In this document: in pieces, positions 1 to 8,108 of the stretch
Layout of the letters: the number at the start of each line of letters is the position of its first letter
Position numbering within the stretch: the stretch's first letter is position 1
Assembly: GCF_000301075.1 (NCBI RefSeq)
Contig: NZ_JH932293.1
Coordinates: 977,755-1,041,754 of the forward strand
Reading direction: 5' to 3'
Source: Bergeyella zoohelcum ATCC 43767
Lineage (GTDB): Bacteria > Bacteroidota > Bacteroidia > Flavobacteriales > Weeksellaceae
DNA: 64,000 bases
Notes under the pieces: generated by a model
Told to the model about the DNA's origin: nothing
The model's input: the letters and a program-made list of their open reading frames with translations, nothing else
The model's database searches: none
Translations under genes and position numbers: made by a program

Positions 1-792
1 GAAGAAGTAAAAAAGGCACTCTCTGCTGCAGGAATCAAGGAGGAAAATATCCAAACTTTTTTGGACAATGTAAGTACTTTTAACCAGACCGTTGGCGAAG
101 TAGGAATGGTAAAAGAAGGATTTGCTACCTCACAAAATTTAACTCCTGAATATGATAAAGTAAAAATACAAGAAAAATGGGAAGAAAAAAATCCTGTCTT
201 TGTAGGCTATAACTGCCGTATTACTTCGTTTGATATGTTAAGAGATTTTGTTCACATTGAAAACCCGATTTTAGAAAATGCTAAAAATCTATTTGTAGAT
301 GAAGATGCTCTAGAAAACAACCCTAAAAAAGTATTTTCTAGTAAAGAGAGAGACCTTTTTATGGCTTTCTTTTCGCAAATTCCTACCGTAGAGAGCAAGG
401 ATATCTCAAAACATATAGATATGGTGCAAAAAGATTGGCAAAAGAAAGGAATTTCATTTATTCATAATAATGATAAGACCAAAGCTTCTTTAATTTCGGT
501 ATTTTTTCATTCGTTTTTTAGTAAGGAAGACAATCATTTGTTTATCGGGCATATCGGGGTATTGGTACCTTCTGAAAATGGAAAACTTATTTTCATTGAA
601 AAATTATCTTTCCAAGAGCCTTATCAAGCACTGAAATTCAGCAACCGAACGGAACTTAATGATTACCTCATGAACCGTTACGATGTGGAATGGAACCAAC
701 CTACAGCCGCACCTTTTATCTTTGAAAATAATCAACTGATAGAAGGCTATAGACCCAATCCGAATAAAAAACAAACCGATAACATGCAGTAG
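1..792 (+). CDS. DUF4300 family protein, 5' end outside the window
   Basis: The reading frame is open from the first base, so the N-terminus (probably with a lipoprotein signal) lies upstream; the TTG at position 61 is not needed as a start. I recognise the DUF4300 family, best known as lipoproteins of streptococci, from GYNCRITSF, SLISVFFHSFF, FIGHIGVLVP, FIEKLSFQEPYQALKF and the C-terminal YRPNPN. No biochemical role is established for the family. The gene ends 23 bases before a sigma factor gene on the same strand and is probably in one transcription unit with it. A family seen mainly in Firmicutes next to a sigma/anti-sigma pair suggests possible horizontal origin; that is inference. Confidence 0.8.
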   Translation, partial: EEVKKALSAAGIKEENIQTFLDNVSTFNQTVGEVGMVKEGFATSQNLTPEYDKVKIQEKWEEKNPVFVGYNCRITSFDMLRDFVHIENPILENAKNLFVDEDALENNPKKVFSSKERDLFMAFFSQIPTVESKDISKHIDMVQKDWQKKGISFIHNNDKTKASLISVFFHSFFSKEDNHLFIGHIGVLVPSENGKLIFIEKLSFQEPYQALKFSNRTELNDYLMNRYDVEWNQPTAAPFIFENNQLIEGYRPNPNKKQTDNMQ

Positions 793-815
793 TTTTATGC
801 TGAGAATTATTATTG

Positions 816-1346
816 ATGAAAGGTAAATATGCTATCATAGAAGAATGGATTGATGCTTACTCAGCACCACTGCTTCGTAGGGCTTTGTACATGGTTTCAG
901 ATAAGGAAGAGGCAGAAGATATGGTGCAGGAAGTGTTTACGGCATCGTTTATTGCTTTTGATTCCTTCCAAAACAAAAGCAATCCTCTCACTTGGCTTTA
1001 TGCCATTTTGCACAACAAAGTGGCAGATTTTTATCGAAAAAAATACAAAAACCCTATTGAAAATAACCTCTCTCATTTTTTTGACTCTAATGGCAATTGG
1101 AAAGATGAAAGTATCATTCAGCCCTGGGAAGACACACCCGAAGAATGGGAACAAAGCCTGCACGAATGTATAGAAAAATTGCCCCCACGATGGAAAATTC
1201 CCGTAAAACTCTATTATCTTAAAGAGAAAAAAAACGAAGTGGTGTGTCAGGAAGTGGGAATTACTCCGACAAATCTTTGGAAAATACTTCAAAGAAGCCG
1301 TTTACAATTGAGAGAATGTTTAGAAAATAACCGTTTTGTAGGATGA
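816..1346 (+). CDS. RNA polymerase sigma-70 family factor, ECF/SigX6-like
   Basis: 176 residues starting at ATG 816; a TTG three bases upstream is less likely. Region 2 is seen around residues 15-75, with the core-binding segment EEAEDMVQEVFTASF and TWLYAILHNKVADFYRKKY. Region 4 lies in the C-terminal third, where LPPRWKIPVKLYYL precedes a helix-turn-helix ending ILQRSRLQLRECL. The unusual LPPRWKIPV segment and overall layout suggest the SigX6-type group, but I cannot confirm the subgroup. The stop codon overlaps the next start (ATGA), the usual translational coupling of sigma and anti-sigma genes. It probably directs a small stress regulon that includes the genes downstream. Confidence 0.85.
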   Translation: MKGKYAIIEEWIDAYSAPLLRRALYMVSDKEEAEDMVQEVFTASFIAFDSFQNKSNPLTWLYAILHNKVADFYRKKYKNPIENNLSHFFDSNGNWKDESIIQPWEDTPEEWEQSLHECIEKLPPRWKIPVKLYYLKEKKNEVVCQEVGITPTNLWKILQRSRLQLRECLENNRFVG

Positions 1347-1615
1347 TTAACCGATGGATTCATTTTTGGATACTTCCATGTTCGGAGATTTCCATGCTCA
1401 TAGAGAAAAAAAATGCCAATCAAATTACTTTTTTGGAAAAAATACGATTAAAAGCACATATAAATGTTTGTAAAATGTGTAGAGCGTACCAAAAAAAGGC
1501 CACTTTGATAGACCAGCTCCTCAGCAAACATACCAATGACGAAAAAAAAGAGGGGTTTGAGGAGATTGAAATTCAGGACTTTAAACAAAGAATGAAAGAA
1601 AAAATGAAAAAATAG
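1343..1615 (+). CDS. zinc-binding anti-sigma factor
   Basis: 90 residues, start ATG 1343 overlapping the sigma gene stop. It carries an upstream Cys (CSEISMLIEKK) and HINVCKMC, that is HxxxCxxC, the signature of zinc-binding anti-sigma proteins that sense oxidation by losing zinc. No membrane segment is seen, so it should be cytosolic. The role is inferred: it holds the adjacent sigma factor and releases it on thiol oxidation. This fits the methionine sulfoxide reductase gene downstream. The N-terminal MINRWIHFWI may be a few residues too long, but no better start is visible. Confidence 0.8.
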   Translation: MINRWIHFWILPCSEISMLIEKKNANQITFLEKIRLKAHINVCKMCRAYQKKATLIDQLLSKHTNDEKKEGFEEIEIQDFKQRMKEKMKK

Positions 1616-1677
1616 CATTTTTTTTGTCAGGTTTTACTCTCCGTGCAGACTAACATATTAAACAAAAAATAATAGAT

Positions 1678-2136
1678 ATGTTAAGACAAAAAGCAACTGA
1701 AAACCTGCTCATCTTCAAAATGGGGTATTGCGTATCTCTATTTGGAGCAGTGCTTATCCTCCTCTGGATAGGTATTTTTAAATTTACTCCTTCAGAAGCA
1801 AAAGCCATAGAAGATTTGGTAGCACATCATCCGCTTACCTTTTGGGTGTATGATTTTTTTAGCTTACAAGCCGTTTCTAATGTCATTGGGCTGATAGAAA
1901 TTGGTACAGCATTGGGGCTAGTAGCTTCCATTTGGGTAATTCCCTTGCGTAAATACATAGCTTGGGCAATGATACTTACCTTCCTCATCACGCTGAGCTA
2001 TCTATTTACCACTCCTAAAATGTGGCGAGTAGTAGATGGTGTCCCTATTACCGATTTTTTCATCCTGAAAGACCTCCTTTTATTAGGATTTGGAATCATG
2101 CTTTTAGGAAACACTACTCCCAATAAAACCCATTAA
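1678..2136 (+). CDS. DUF417/YkgB (RclC-like) inner membrane protein
   Basis: 152 residues with about four hydrophobic helices (roughly 15-35, 55-75, 85-110, 125-145). The pattern FTPSEAKAIEDLVAHHPLTF, then GLIEIGTALGL, TTPKMW and FFILKDLLLLG is typical of the DUF417 family, which includes E. coli RclC of the reactive-chlorine resistance operon. The biochemical function is unknown. It lies 62 bases after the anti-sigma gene and 15 bases before msrAB, so co-transcription is likely. I infer a role in hypochlorite or related oxidant tolerance from family and neighbours. Confidence 0.85.
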   Translation: MLRQKATENLLIFKMGYCVSLFGAVLILLWIGIFKFTPSEAKAIEDLVAHHPLTFWVYDFFSLQAVSNVIGLIEIGTALGLVASIWVIPLRKYIAWAMILTFLITLSYLFTTPKMWRVVDGVPITDFFILKDLLLLGFGIMLLGNTTPNKTH

Positions 2137-2151
2137 AAAACAGTAAATACT

Positions 2152-3243
2152 ATGAAAGTTACACACATTTTTAGCACTGTATTGCCTCTTTTTATATTTT
2201 TGTCAGCAAAGGGATGCCAAAGCACTCCTACACCGCATACCGCAAGTGAAACCATAGAAAATAGTAATGATAAGATGAAAAATACAAAAGAAATTTACTT
2301 CGCAGGAGGATGTTTCTGGGGTACAGAACATTTCTTTAAGCAAGTGAGAGGTGTGGTAGCCACCCAAGTAGGCTATGCCAACGGAAGTACCCAAAATCCT
2401 ACTTATGAAGAAGTCTATACGGATAAAACAGGCTTTACCGAGACAGTAAAAGTAGTGTATGACCCCGCCGAAGTTTCTCTAGAGCTACTCCTAGAATTGT
2501 TTTTTGAAACCATAGACCCTACCAGTCTCAATAAACAAGGCAATGATAAAGGTACACGCTACCGCACCGGAATTTATCATACCGATCAAGCCGATGTGGC
2601 CACCATAGGAAAAGCACTGGACCAATTGGCGAAAAAATACTCAACGCCCATTGTGGTAGAACATCTTCCGCTCGAAAATTTTTATGATGCCGAAGAATAC
2701 CACCAAAATTATTTGGACAAAAACCCTGGGGGCTATTGCCACATCAATCCACAACTTTTTGAACGAGCAAAAAACGCCAATCCCAAGAAAGAAAACAAAT
2801 ACCAAAAACAAGATGATGCTACACTGAAAAAAAACTTGACCAAAATTCAGTACGAGGTAACTCAAAATAGTGCTACCGAAAGACCGTTTGACAACGAATA
2901 TTGGGACGAATTTCGTGAGGGAATTTATGTGGATATTACCACCGGCGAACCCCTCTTTATATCTACTGATAAATTTGAATCAGGATGTGGATGGCCCAGT
3001 TTTTCAAAACCGATTGACAAAAAACTCATCGCCGAAGTACTGGACAAGTCGCACGGAATGATACGCACAGAGGTGAGAAGCAAAACAGGCGATGCTCACC
3101 TCGGACATGTATTTACCGATGGCCCTACCGATAAAGGCGGTCTTCGCTACTGCATTAATAGTGCTTCGCTAAAATTCATCCCAAAAGAAGAAATGCAAGC
3201 AAAAGGTTACGAAGCCTATTTACCGCTACTGGAAAAGAAATAA
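2152..3243 (+). CDS. msrAB: bifunctional peptide-methionine sulfoxide reductase MsrA-MsrB, probable lipoprotein
   Basis: 363 residues. The N-terminus has a signal peptide ending at Cys22 (LSAKGC), a loose Bacteroidota-type lipobox, so the enzyme is probably anchored in the envelope facing the periplasm. The MsrA domain (about 46-205) has the catalytic GCFWG at Cys54. The MsrB domain (about 225-355) has GCGWPSF with the probable resolving Cys and RYCINSAS with the catalytic Cys. The CxxC zinc pairs of many MsrB proteins are absent, as in the Neisseria PilB type. It reduces both S- and R-methionine sulfoxide in oxidised proteins. It is the last gene of the putative stress operon. Confidence 0.95.
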   Translation: MKVTHIFSTVLPLFIFLSAKGCQSTPTPHTASETIENSNDKMKNTKEIYFAGGCFWGTEHFFKQVRGVVATQVGYANGSTQNPTYEEVYTDKTGFTETVKVVYDPAEVSLELLLELFFETIDPTSLNKQGNDKGTRYRTGIYHTDQADVATIGKALDQLAKKYSTPIVVEHLPLENFYDAEEYHQNYLDKNPGGYCHINPQLFERAKNANPKKENKYQKQDDATLKKNLTKIQYEVTQNSATERPFDNEYWDEFREGIYVDITTGEPLFISTDKFESGCGWPSFSKPIDKKLIAEVLDKSHGMIRTEVRSKTGDAHLGHVFTDGPTDKGGLRYCINSASLKFIPKEEMQAKGYEAYLPLLEKK

Positions 3244-3330
3244 TGTTAATTAACAATGAATCATTAAAAAAAACAGCAGTCCTCATTTTAAGGACAAAGG
3301 TTTATAGAAAAAAGATTTTTATTTGATATT

Positions 3331-3356
3331 CGACCCCATCGGGGTCGATTTTTTTT
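3331..3356 (+). terminator. rho-independent terminator after msrAB, REP-like palindrome
   Basis: Perfect 7-base stem CGACCCC / GGGGTCG with a 3-base loop, followed by a run of eight T. It would end the stress operon. The gaccc/gggtc core followed by a nearby 'tctataaaca' resembles the palindromes at 29301-29418, so it may also be a REP-type repeat used as terminator. Confidence 0.7.
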
Positions 3357-3435
3357 ACACTTGTCTATAAACATTTGAATATGCCGTAACTGTCTTTAAA
3401 TTTCTAAAAAATTATCTTTCTATAAGTTAAATTTT

Positions 3436-4346
3436 GAGACCTTTGCGAGAACCGTTCACCCTCTATTTTTCTCATATTCGGATGATTTTTTTAGAAAATG
3501 GGGGTTTGAAAATTCAAAGCTGTGTTCTTTTTCATCGTTTTTTCTCACTTTTTCGGGACGATTTTAAGCAAAATCTCCCTTTTTTGAGCCTTTTTTCATT
3601 AAAAGGCAGGAAGTATCTCCATCTTCGGACTTCGCTTCAGATTGTAGGCAATGGCTTCCAAAATATGTTGTGTGTGTACCTTGCCCAAGCCTTTGGAGCT
3701 GTGTGACGCCAATACCAAACCATTACTATCCACCGCAATTTACTTCTTGTATCCGAAATAAGTTTTTGTGCTTTTTTTGAGTCATCTCGCTTCCTTATCT
3801 ACCCCATCTTCAGCCACTTCCTTGAAAAGATGCTCTTGTTTTCCAACTTCTTCCTCGGGCAATTCGTCTTCTTTTCGGTCTTGGGTAATTTCAAAAGTTT
3901 TCGGCTTTTTCGAATGAAACGAATTCTGCGTAATACTGGCATCTACCTTTACGCCTTGATGAATGATATTCCTGTGTTTTTCCAACTGATGGTTGATTTC
4001 AGAAAGCAAAGAATCAAAAGCTTTCTTTTCGGTAAGCTCAGTACGAAATCGACTTAAAACACTATAGCTCGGGACAGAGTCTTCCAGCTGCATACCGCAG
4101 AATTTCATTGCCGATAGGCTGTCGTTTACATGTTCTTCTACCTTGACATCCGAGAGGTTATTCCACATCCCGATGAGTCGCATTTTGAACAGCAGGAGTC
4201 CATCGTAAGGTTTTTTTCTACATCGTAAGCAGTAAAGGATATAGCGGATAGGGTTTTGGTACGTTTCATAAAGCAAATATACAAAATAATCAACTAACAA
4301 TCAATTGTTTAAATTATTTTTCCGTTTTTTACCGTGCAAAGGTCTC
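3436..4346. mobile_element. decayed IS5-family insertion sequence
   Basis: Perfect 11-base terminal inverted repeats: GAGACCTTTGC at 3436-3446 and GCAAAGGTCTC at 4336-4346. Between them is a broken transposase on the minus strand. The element is about 0.9 kb, shorter than an intact IS5-group element, because the middle of the transposase has been lost. It is inserted in a decayed lipoprotein gene (4349-4612). It should be immobile on its own. Confidence 0.85.
3598..4300 (-). pseudogene. IS5-family transposase, frameshifted and internally deleted
   Basis: The N-terminal 172 codons (3782-4300) are open and include PYDGLLLFKM, WNNLSDVKVEEHVND, SYSVLSRFRTEL and VKVDASIT, typical of the IS5 group. 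After a single-base frameshift near 3785 the next frame reads KTYFGYKK, an in-frame stop, then IAVDSNGLVLA. It then jumps to HTQHILEAIAYNLKR, so the central catalytic part is deleted. The gene is dead. A weak start region precedes codon 1, so the true N-terminus may also be damaged. Confidence 0.85.
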
Positions 4347-4348
4347 TC

Positions 4349-4612
4349 TATATAAGGCGTATTTTGCCCCAACTTAGCATCCTTGCCAAGCACTAAGGGA
4401 GTAAACTTTTTATTTTCAGTACGCTGAATAGAGTCTCTCCTTTGGAATAAATCTCTGAACTTGCTCCCATACGGAAAACTTTCTTTGTGCGTTTATCCTA
4501 AAGTTCTAAAATATTGGCTTCGCTGGGTTTCCAACCACTGCTCTTCTGCTCTACAGCCTAAGAGTAAAACCGTTGCCAAAAAAGAGTAATTTAGATGGTT
4601 TTATGTGTTGTT
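4349..4612 (-). pseudogene. 5' fragment of a lipoprotein gene cut by the IS5 element
   Basis: The minus strand reads a lipoprotein-like signal, FLATVLLLGC, then RAEEQWLETQRSQYFRTLG, a stop, then (same frame) SKFRDLFQRRDSIQ and FTPLVLGKDAKLGQNTPYI, ending at the IS right end. No intact start codon is in frame; a shift in the T-run after KPSKLLFF would join a plausible start to the signal. It looks like a secreted lipoprotein of unknown function that lost its reading frame and was then split, or the reverse. I do not see its 3' part on the other side of the IS. Confidence 0.5.
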
Positions 4613-4768
4613 TTTGATGTGCAAAATGAAACAAAATATTTGAATCAAAAAAAAATCTGAAAAAATATTTAAATACCTTCTTTCTTCATGGAAGAACCCA
4701 CAAAATAAAGTATCTTTGCAGAAATGAAAACTAAAAAAATAAAGGGGAAATATGAAAAATAAAAAAAT

Positions 4769-4861
4769 GGCAAGCGACCTACATCACACCGCTACAACCG
4801 ATTACCTTTGCTGCGTTCCCACCCTGGAGGATTTTCAGGAGCTGGTTGTGTAGGACTTGCC
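4769..4861 (-). ncRNA. ffs: signal recognition particle RNA (4.5S type)
   Basis: The minus strand forms the SRP RNA hairpin: ends GGCAAG/CTTGCC pair, followed by a long helix. The apical domain contains CTCCTGAAAATCCTCCAGG and GGGAACGCAGCAAAGGTA, the conserved Ffh-binding asymmetric loop sequence. About 93 nt, the small bacterial form without the Alu domain. A T-run follows directly (A-run on the plus strand at 4761-4767), so the RNA's own stem acts as terminator. It binds Ffh to target membrane proteins. A spurious plus-strand frame beginning at 4846 overlaps it. Confidence 0.93.
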
Positions 4862-4865
4862 AGTG

Positions 4866-4895
4866 CAAAAGTAAGAAAAATATCATAAACTCAAA
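4866..4895 (-). promoter_or_regulatory. promoter of the SRP RNA
   Basis: On the minus strand TTTG (4892-4895) is followed after 18 bases by TACTTTTG (4866-4873), a good match to the Bacteroidota -33/-7 consensus. The RNA begins about 5 bases downstream. Confidence 0.8.
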
Positions 4896-4917
4896 ATTAT
4901 TATTAAAAAAAATCATC

Positions 4918-5499
4918 ATGACAAAGAATTTATTTATAAAAGGAATTTATATCGCATTGGTTATCATTGTTTTATTTTTCATCGCTTACTTTTTTTTAAA
5001 AGACGATGGCTATTATAAAACCTCTATTCTCCTTAATGCTTTTGCTGTTCCCCTTATTTTAGGGTTAGGTGCATTTTTATCCGTGAGGCAACTGACCCGA
5101 AATGGCGGATTTCTTACCTTTAAAATGATTTATAAACAGGCTTTTGTCCCTATTTTCGTGGGAGGAACCTTGTCTCTCTTTTTTATTTTTGCATTTCTCA
5201 ATTACGGAGACCAAGCAACCAAAGCATTACTGAACCAGCAGTATATAGAGAGCTACAAAAACGCTTTAGAAGATGAATACGCCTCTGCAAAAAAAATAGT
5301 AAAACCTAATAGTGATGAGGACAAGGAACTAGAAGAAAAATATGCCCAAGCCAAAGTGAGAATAGCGGATAAGGTATCTAAAAATGAAGATATGTTTTCT
5401 GCCCAATATTTTATGTACATCTATGCGGGATATTGTGCATTCTTCCTCATTCTTTCTTTGTTTTTTGCAAGTTTCTTTAGAAGCCGAAGAGTCTATTAA
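4918..5499 (+). CDS. DUF4199 membrane protein
   Basis: 193 residues from ATG 4918. Three N-terminal membrane helices (about 5-28, 38-58, 75-98) and one C-terminal helix (about 168-188) flank a charged helical loop rich in Lys and Glu. This is the layout of DUF4199 proteins, which in Flavobacteriia usually stand directly before a GT2 glycosyltransferase, as here. Function unknown. A frame from TTG 4846 would run into the SRP RNA and is rejected as the start. Confidence 0.85.
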   Translation: MTKNLFIKGIYIALVIIVLFFIAYFFLKDDGYYKTSILLNAFAVPLILGLGAFLSVRQLTRNGGFLTFKMIYKQAFVPIFVGGTLSLFFIFAFLNYGDQATKALLNQQYIESYKNALEDEYASAKKIVKPNSDEDKELEEKYAQAKVRIADKVSKNEDMFSAQYFMYIYAGYCAFFLILSLFFASFFRSRRVY

Positions 5500-5519
5500 T
5501 TGATCCTCTATTATTTCAC

Positions 5520-5527
5520 TATATTTG
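5520..5527 (+). promoter_or_regulatory. -7 element upstream of the GT2 gene
   Basis: TATATTTG matches TAnnTTTG and lies 21 bases before the TTG start at 5549; a TTG at 5500-5502 could be the -33 element (17-base spacing). Confidence 0.5.
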
Positions 5528-5548
5528 TATCATTAAACTTACAAAAAA

Positions 5549-6511
5549 TTGAACAATACCATAGATTTATCCATCATCATTCCTCTGCTCAATGAGGAGG
5601 AAAGCCTAGAACAGCTTTACCAACGCATTAAAAATGTATGTGATGCCCACCACTATACCTATGAAGTTTGGTTTGTGGATGATGGAAGTACTGATAACTC
5701 TTGGGGAACCATAGAATTTCTAAAAGCTCAAAATCCTAATATCAAGGGAATTAAGTTTTCTAGAAACTATGGAAAATCTCAAGCACTTCATGCGGCTTTT
5801 GCTAGAGCAACTGGGGAAGTAATCATTACTATGGATGCTGATTTACAAGATTTTCCTGAGGAAATTCCTGAGCTTTATAATAAAATCATTACTGAAAATT
5901 ATGATATCGTAAGTGGTTGGAAAAAAAAACGTTATGATAATGTCATGACGAAGAATTTACCCTCTAAACTTTTTAATGCCGCAGCAAGAAAGGTTTCAGG
6001 CGTTGCACTCCATGATTTCAATTGCGGACTAAAAGCCTACCGAAAACAAGTAGTAAAATCTATTGATGTTTATGGAGATATGCACCGTTATATCCCCGTT
6101 TTAGCTGCCAATGCAGGTTTTAGAAGAATTACCGAAAAGCCCGTTCAGCATCAGGCACGCCCGTTTGGAACCTCTAAATTCGGGACGGAAAGGTTTATCC
6201 GTGGTTTCTTAGATTTGATAACGCTATGGTTCGTCAGCAGATTCGGTGGAAGACCTATGCACTTTTTCGGGGCGGTAGGAACACTCATGTTTATGATTGG
6301 TTTTTTATCCGCTGTATGGCTGGGTATTTCTAAACTCATTGATGTTTCTAAGGGAATCTATGGTAACCTCATTGCTGAAAATCCATGGTTTTTCATCTCC
6401 CTTACCATGATGATACTTGGGACACTGCTTTTCATCGGCGGATTTCTCGGGGAACTCATTATCCGTACCCATAGAGAGCATAAAAATTACCATATCGAAG
6501 AAGAAATTTAG
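5549..6511 (+). CDS. GT2 family glycosyltransferase, polyprenyl-phosphate sugar synthase type
   Basis: 320 residues. The GT-A domain (1-225) begins LSIIIPLLNEEESL and has VDDGS and MDADLQDFPEEI, the nucleotide and metal-binding motifs. Two membrane helices follow (about 235-260 and 278-303), as in GtrB/DPM1-like enzymes that move a sugar from a nucleotide to undecaprenyl phosphate at the inner membrane. The start is a TTG; no in-frame ATG is nearer and homologues begin at this point. It follows the DUF4199 gene, a conserved flavobacterial pairing. The sugar cannot be told from the sequence. Confidence 0.9.
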   Translation: MNNTIDLSIIIPLLNEEESLEQLYQRIKNVCDAHHYTYEVWFVDDGSTDNSWGTIEFLKAQNPNIKGIKFSRNYGKSQALHAAFARATGEVIITMDADLQDFPEEIPELYNKIITENYDIVSGWKKKRYDNVMTKNLPSKLFNAAARKVSGVALHDFNCGLKAYRKQVVKSIDVYGDMHRYIPVLAANAGFRRITEKPVQHQARPFGTSKFGTERFIRGFLDLITLWFVSRFGGRPMHFFGAVGTLMFMIGFLSAVWLGISKLIDVSKGIYGNLIAENPWFFISLTMMILGTLLFIGGFLGELIIRTHREHKNYHIEEEI

Positions 6512-6518
6512 TCTAAAA

Positions 6519-6920
6519 ATGAACAAACTCATCATTCACTCTGCGGAAATAATCAGTCATGACGCTCATTTTGAAATCAAGGATAATCAAAAAATGGGGA
6601 AAACTTTTGGAATGATAGGTGCTATTTTATTTCTCCTTGTTGCCATTTACCATTTGTTTTTCAATTCCCATAGAAATGATTTCGACCTTTACTTTTATGG
6701 TATTACTGCTGTATTTTGGGTATTTGTTTTAATTTTTTGGTTCAGATTGAATGCGGAGAAAATAATAGAAAAAGCTACCATCACCAATGTCTCTTATAGA
6801 AAAAGATGGATGAATTATGAAGTAACCATAGCCTATGCTTCCAATAAAAAACGAAAAATAGCCCTACCTACTGAGCAAAAAGCACAGCAAACCGTAGATT
6901 TTCTCCATCAGCATCAATAA
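6519..6920 (+). CDS. small membrane protein, paralogue of the product of 7710-8108
   Basis: 133 residues from ATG 6519, 7 bases after the GT2 stop. A short N-terminal segment precedes two membrane helices (about 28-48 and 58-78), followed by a 55-residue soluble tail ending ITNVSYRKRWMNYEVTIAY...KKRKIALPTEQK. The tail aligns with that of the protein at 7710-8108 (ISEIKVKKNIFGRHEVSI...KKRNLGVFTSED), so the two are paralogues flanking a Fic gene. The two-helix plus beta-rich tail recalls bacterial PH-like membrane proteins. No known function. Confidence 0.75.
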   Translation: MNKLIIHSAEIISHDAHFEIKDNQKMGKTFGMIGAILFLLVAIYHLFFNSHRNDFDLYFYGITAVFWVFVLIFWFRLNAEKIIEKATITNVSYRKRWMNYEVTIAYASNKKRKIALPTEQKAQQTVDFLHQHQ

Positions 6921-6934
6921 CAATAAGAATTTCA

Positions 6935-7699
6935 ATGAGATTATTAGACAGGATTTGTTTTAAGCAATATAAAAACCAATGGAGTTCCGTTTTAGATGAG
7001 TTATTGGCGAATTATTCTTTCGCTCAGCATGAAGCTGGTGATGAGTATAGGCTGATGAGCTCGGCGGTATATTCGTCTAATATAGAAGGAAATACCATTG
7101 ACCTCAATTCTTATATGAATGGGAAAATGGCGAAAGAAATTTTTGGTAAGGAAAAAGAGATGAAAGAGATTGATGATTTGGTAAAGGCTTATCAGTTTGC
7201 AAAGGAAAATCCGCTACATGAGACTAATTTTTTAAAGGCTCATTCATTGCTTTCAGAAGAACTATTAATAAAATCACTTAGAGGAAAATACAGAAATGAA
7301 AAGGTAGGTGTTTTTGGTGCGGAAGGATTGGTCTATTTAGCTGTAGAAGAACAGTGGGTGCCTCAGGAAATGAGTAATTTGTTTAAAGAAATAGAAACAC
7401 TGCTTCATACAGATTTAAATACCATAGAAATTTTTTATTTTGCTTCCATGATTCATTTGAGATTGGCACATATTCATCCTTTTAGAGATGGCAATGGACG
7501 AGCAGCTCGGCTTTTAGAAAAATGGTTCTTAGCGAAAAAAATGGGCGAAAAATTTTGGCAAATCAGTGCTGAAAAATATTATAAAACACACCAAAGTGAA
7601 TATTATAAAAACCTAAATATAGGTATGGATTATTACGCTTTAGATTATGAAAAATCTTTACCATTCCTAATGATGCTACCACAATCTTTAAAAGAATAA
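6935..7699 (+). CDS. Fic domain protein with N-terminal inhibitory helix
   Basis: 254 residues. The catalytic Fic motif is HPFRDGNGRAAR at about residue 180-191, intact including the catalytic His. Near residue 47 is SSNIEGN, the S/TxxxE(G/N) inhibitory motif, which makes this a class II (self-inhibited) Fic protein. Fic proteins transfer AMP or another phosphate-containing group from a nucleotide to hydroxyl side chains. The target cannot be predicted. No antitoxin is seen, as expected for class II. It sits between two paralogous membrane protein genes with gaps of only 14 and 10 bases, so it is probably co-expressed with them. Confidence 0.93.
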   Translation: MRLLDRICFKQYKNQWSSVLDELLANYSFAQHEAGDEYRLMSSAVYSSNIEGNTIDLNSYMNGKMAKEIFGKEKEMKEIDDLVKAYQFAKENPLHETNFLKAHSLLSEELLIKSLRGKYRNEKVGVFGAEGLVYLAVEEQWVPQEMSNLFKEIETLLHTDLNTIEIFYFASMIHLRLAHIHPFRDGNGRAARLLEKWFLAKKMGEKFWQISAEKYYKTHQSEYYKNLNIGMDYYALDYEKSLPFLMMLPQSLKE

Positions 7700-7709
7700 A
7701 ACATAAAAA

Positions 7710-8108
7710 ATGAAAACATTCTTTAATCATAGAATCTCAATAACAGTGGATGATGAGAAAATGACAATACAAGATGGAATGAAAAGACATAGAATTATCT
7801 TTATTATTCTACCTGTGGTATGGATTATCCTATCTCTGCTGAAAATGTATGAAAATAATAATTTTAGTGGCAATTTTATTCGTTATGGACTTATTTTGTT
7901 GTGTGCTATCCAATTATTTATTTCATTAAGAACAGATGTTTCTAAAACAATTTACACAAAAGAAATATCAGAAATTAAAGTGAAAAAAAATATTTTCGGG
8001 AGACATGAAGTGAGTATCCTTCATAATAATAAGAAAAGAAATTTAGGAGTTTTTACTTCCGAAGATTATCATAAATTAAAAGATTTATTTGAAAACATAA
8101 AAAAATGA
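7710..8108 (+). CDS. small membrane protein, paralogue of the product of 6519-6920
   Basis: 132 residues. An N-terminal stretch with ISITVDDEKMTIQDG, two membrane helices (about 28-45 and 56-72), then a soluble tail of about 55 residues. The tail aligns with that of the 6519-6920 product. ITVDDEKMTI resembles the first strands of PH-like domains. Its stop overlaps the next start (ATGA at 8105), so translation is coupled to the GIN lipoprotein gene. Function unknown; partner of the Fic protein is a guess from context only. Confidence 0.75.
   Translation: MKTFFNHRISITVDDEKMTIQDGMKRHRIIFIILPVVWIILSLLKMYENNNFSGNFIRYGLILLCAIQLFISLRTDVSKTIYTKEISEIKVKKNIFGRHEVSILHNNKKRNLGVFTSEDYHKLKDLFENIKK

Noticed and set aside
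3434-3706. 90-codon plus-strand frame
   Set aside because: It is antisense to the decayed IS5 transposase and contains the IS end; no protein similarity.
4846-4917. In-frame extension of the DUF4199 gene to a TTG start
   Set aside because: It lies inside the SRP RNA gene on the other strand and adds residues not found in the family; ATG 4918 is better.
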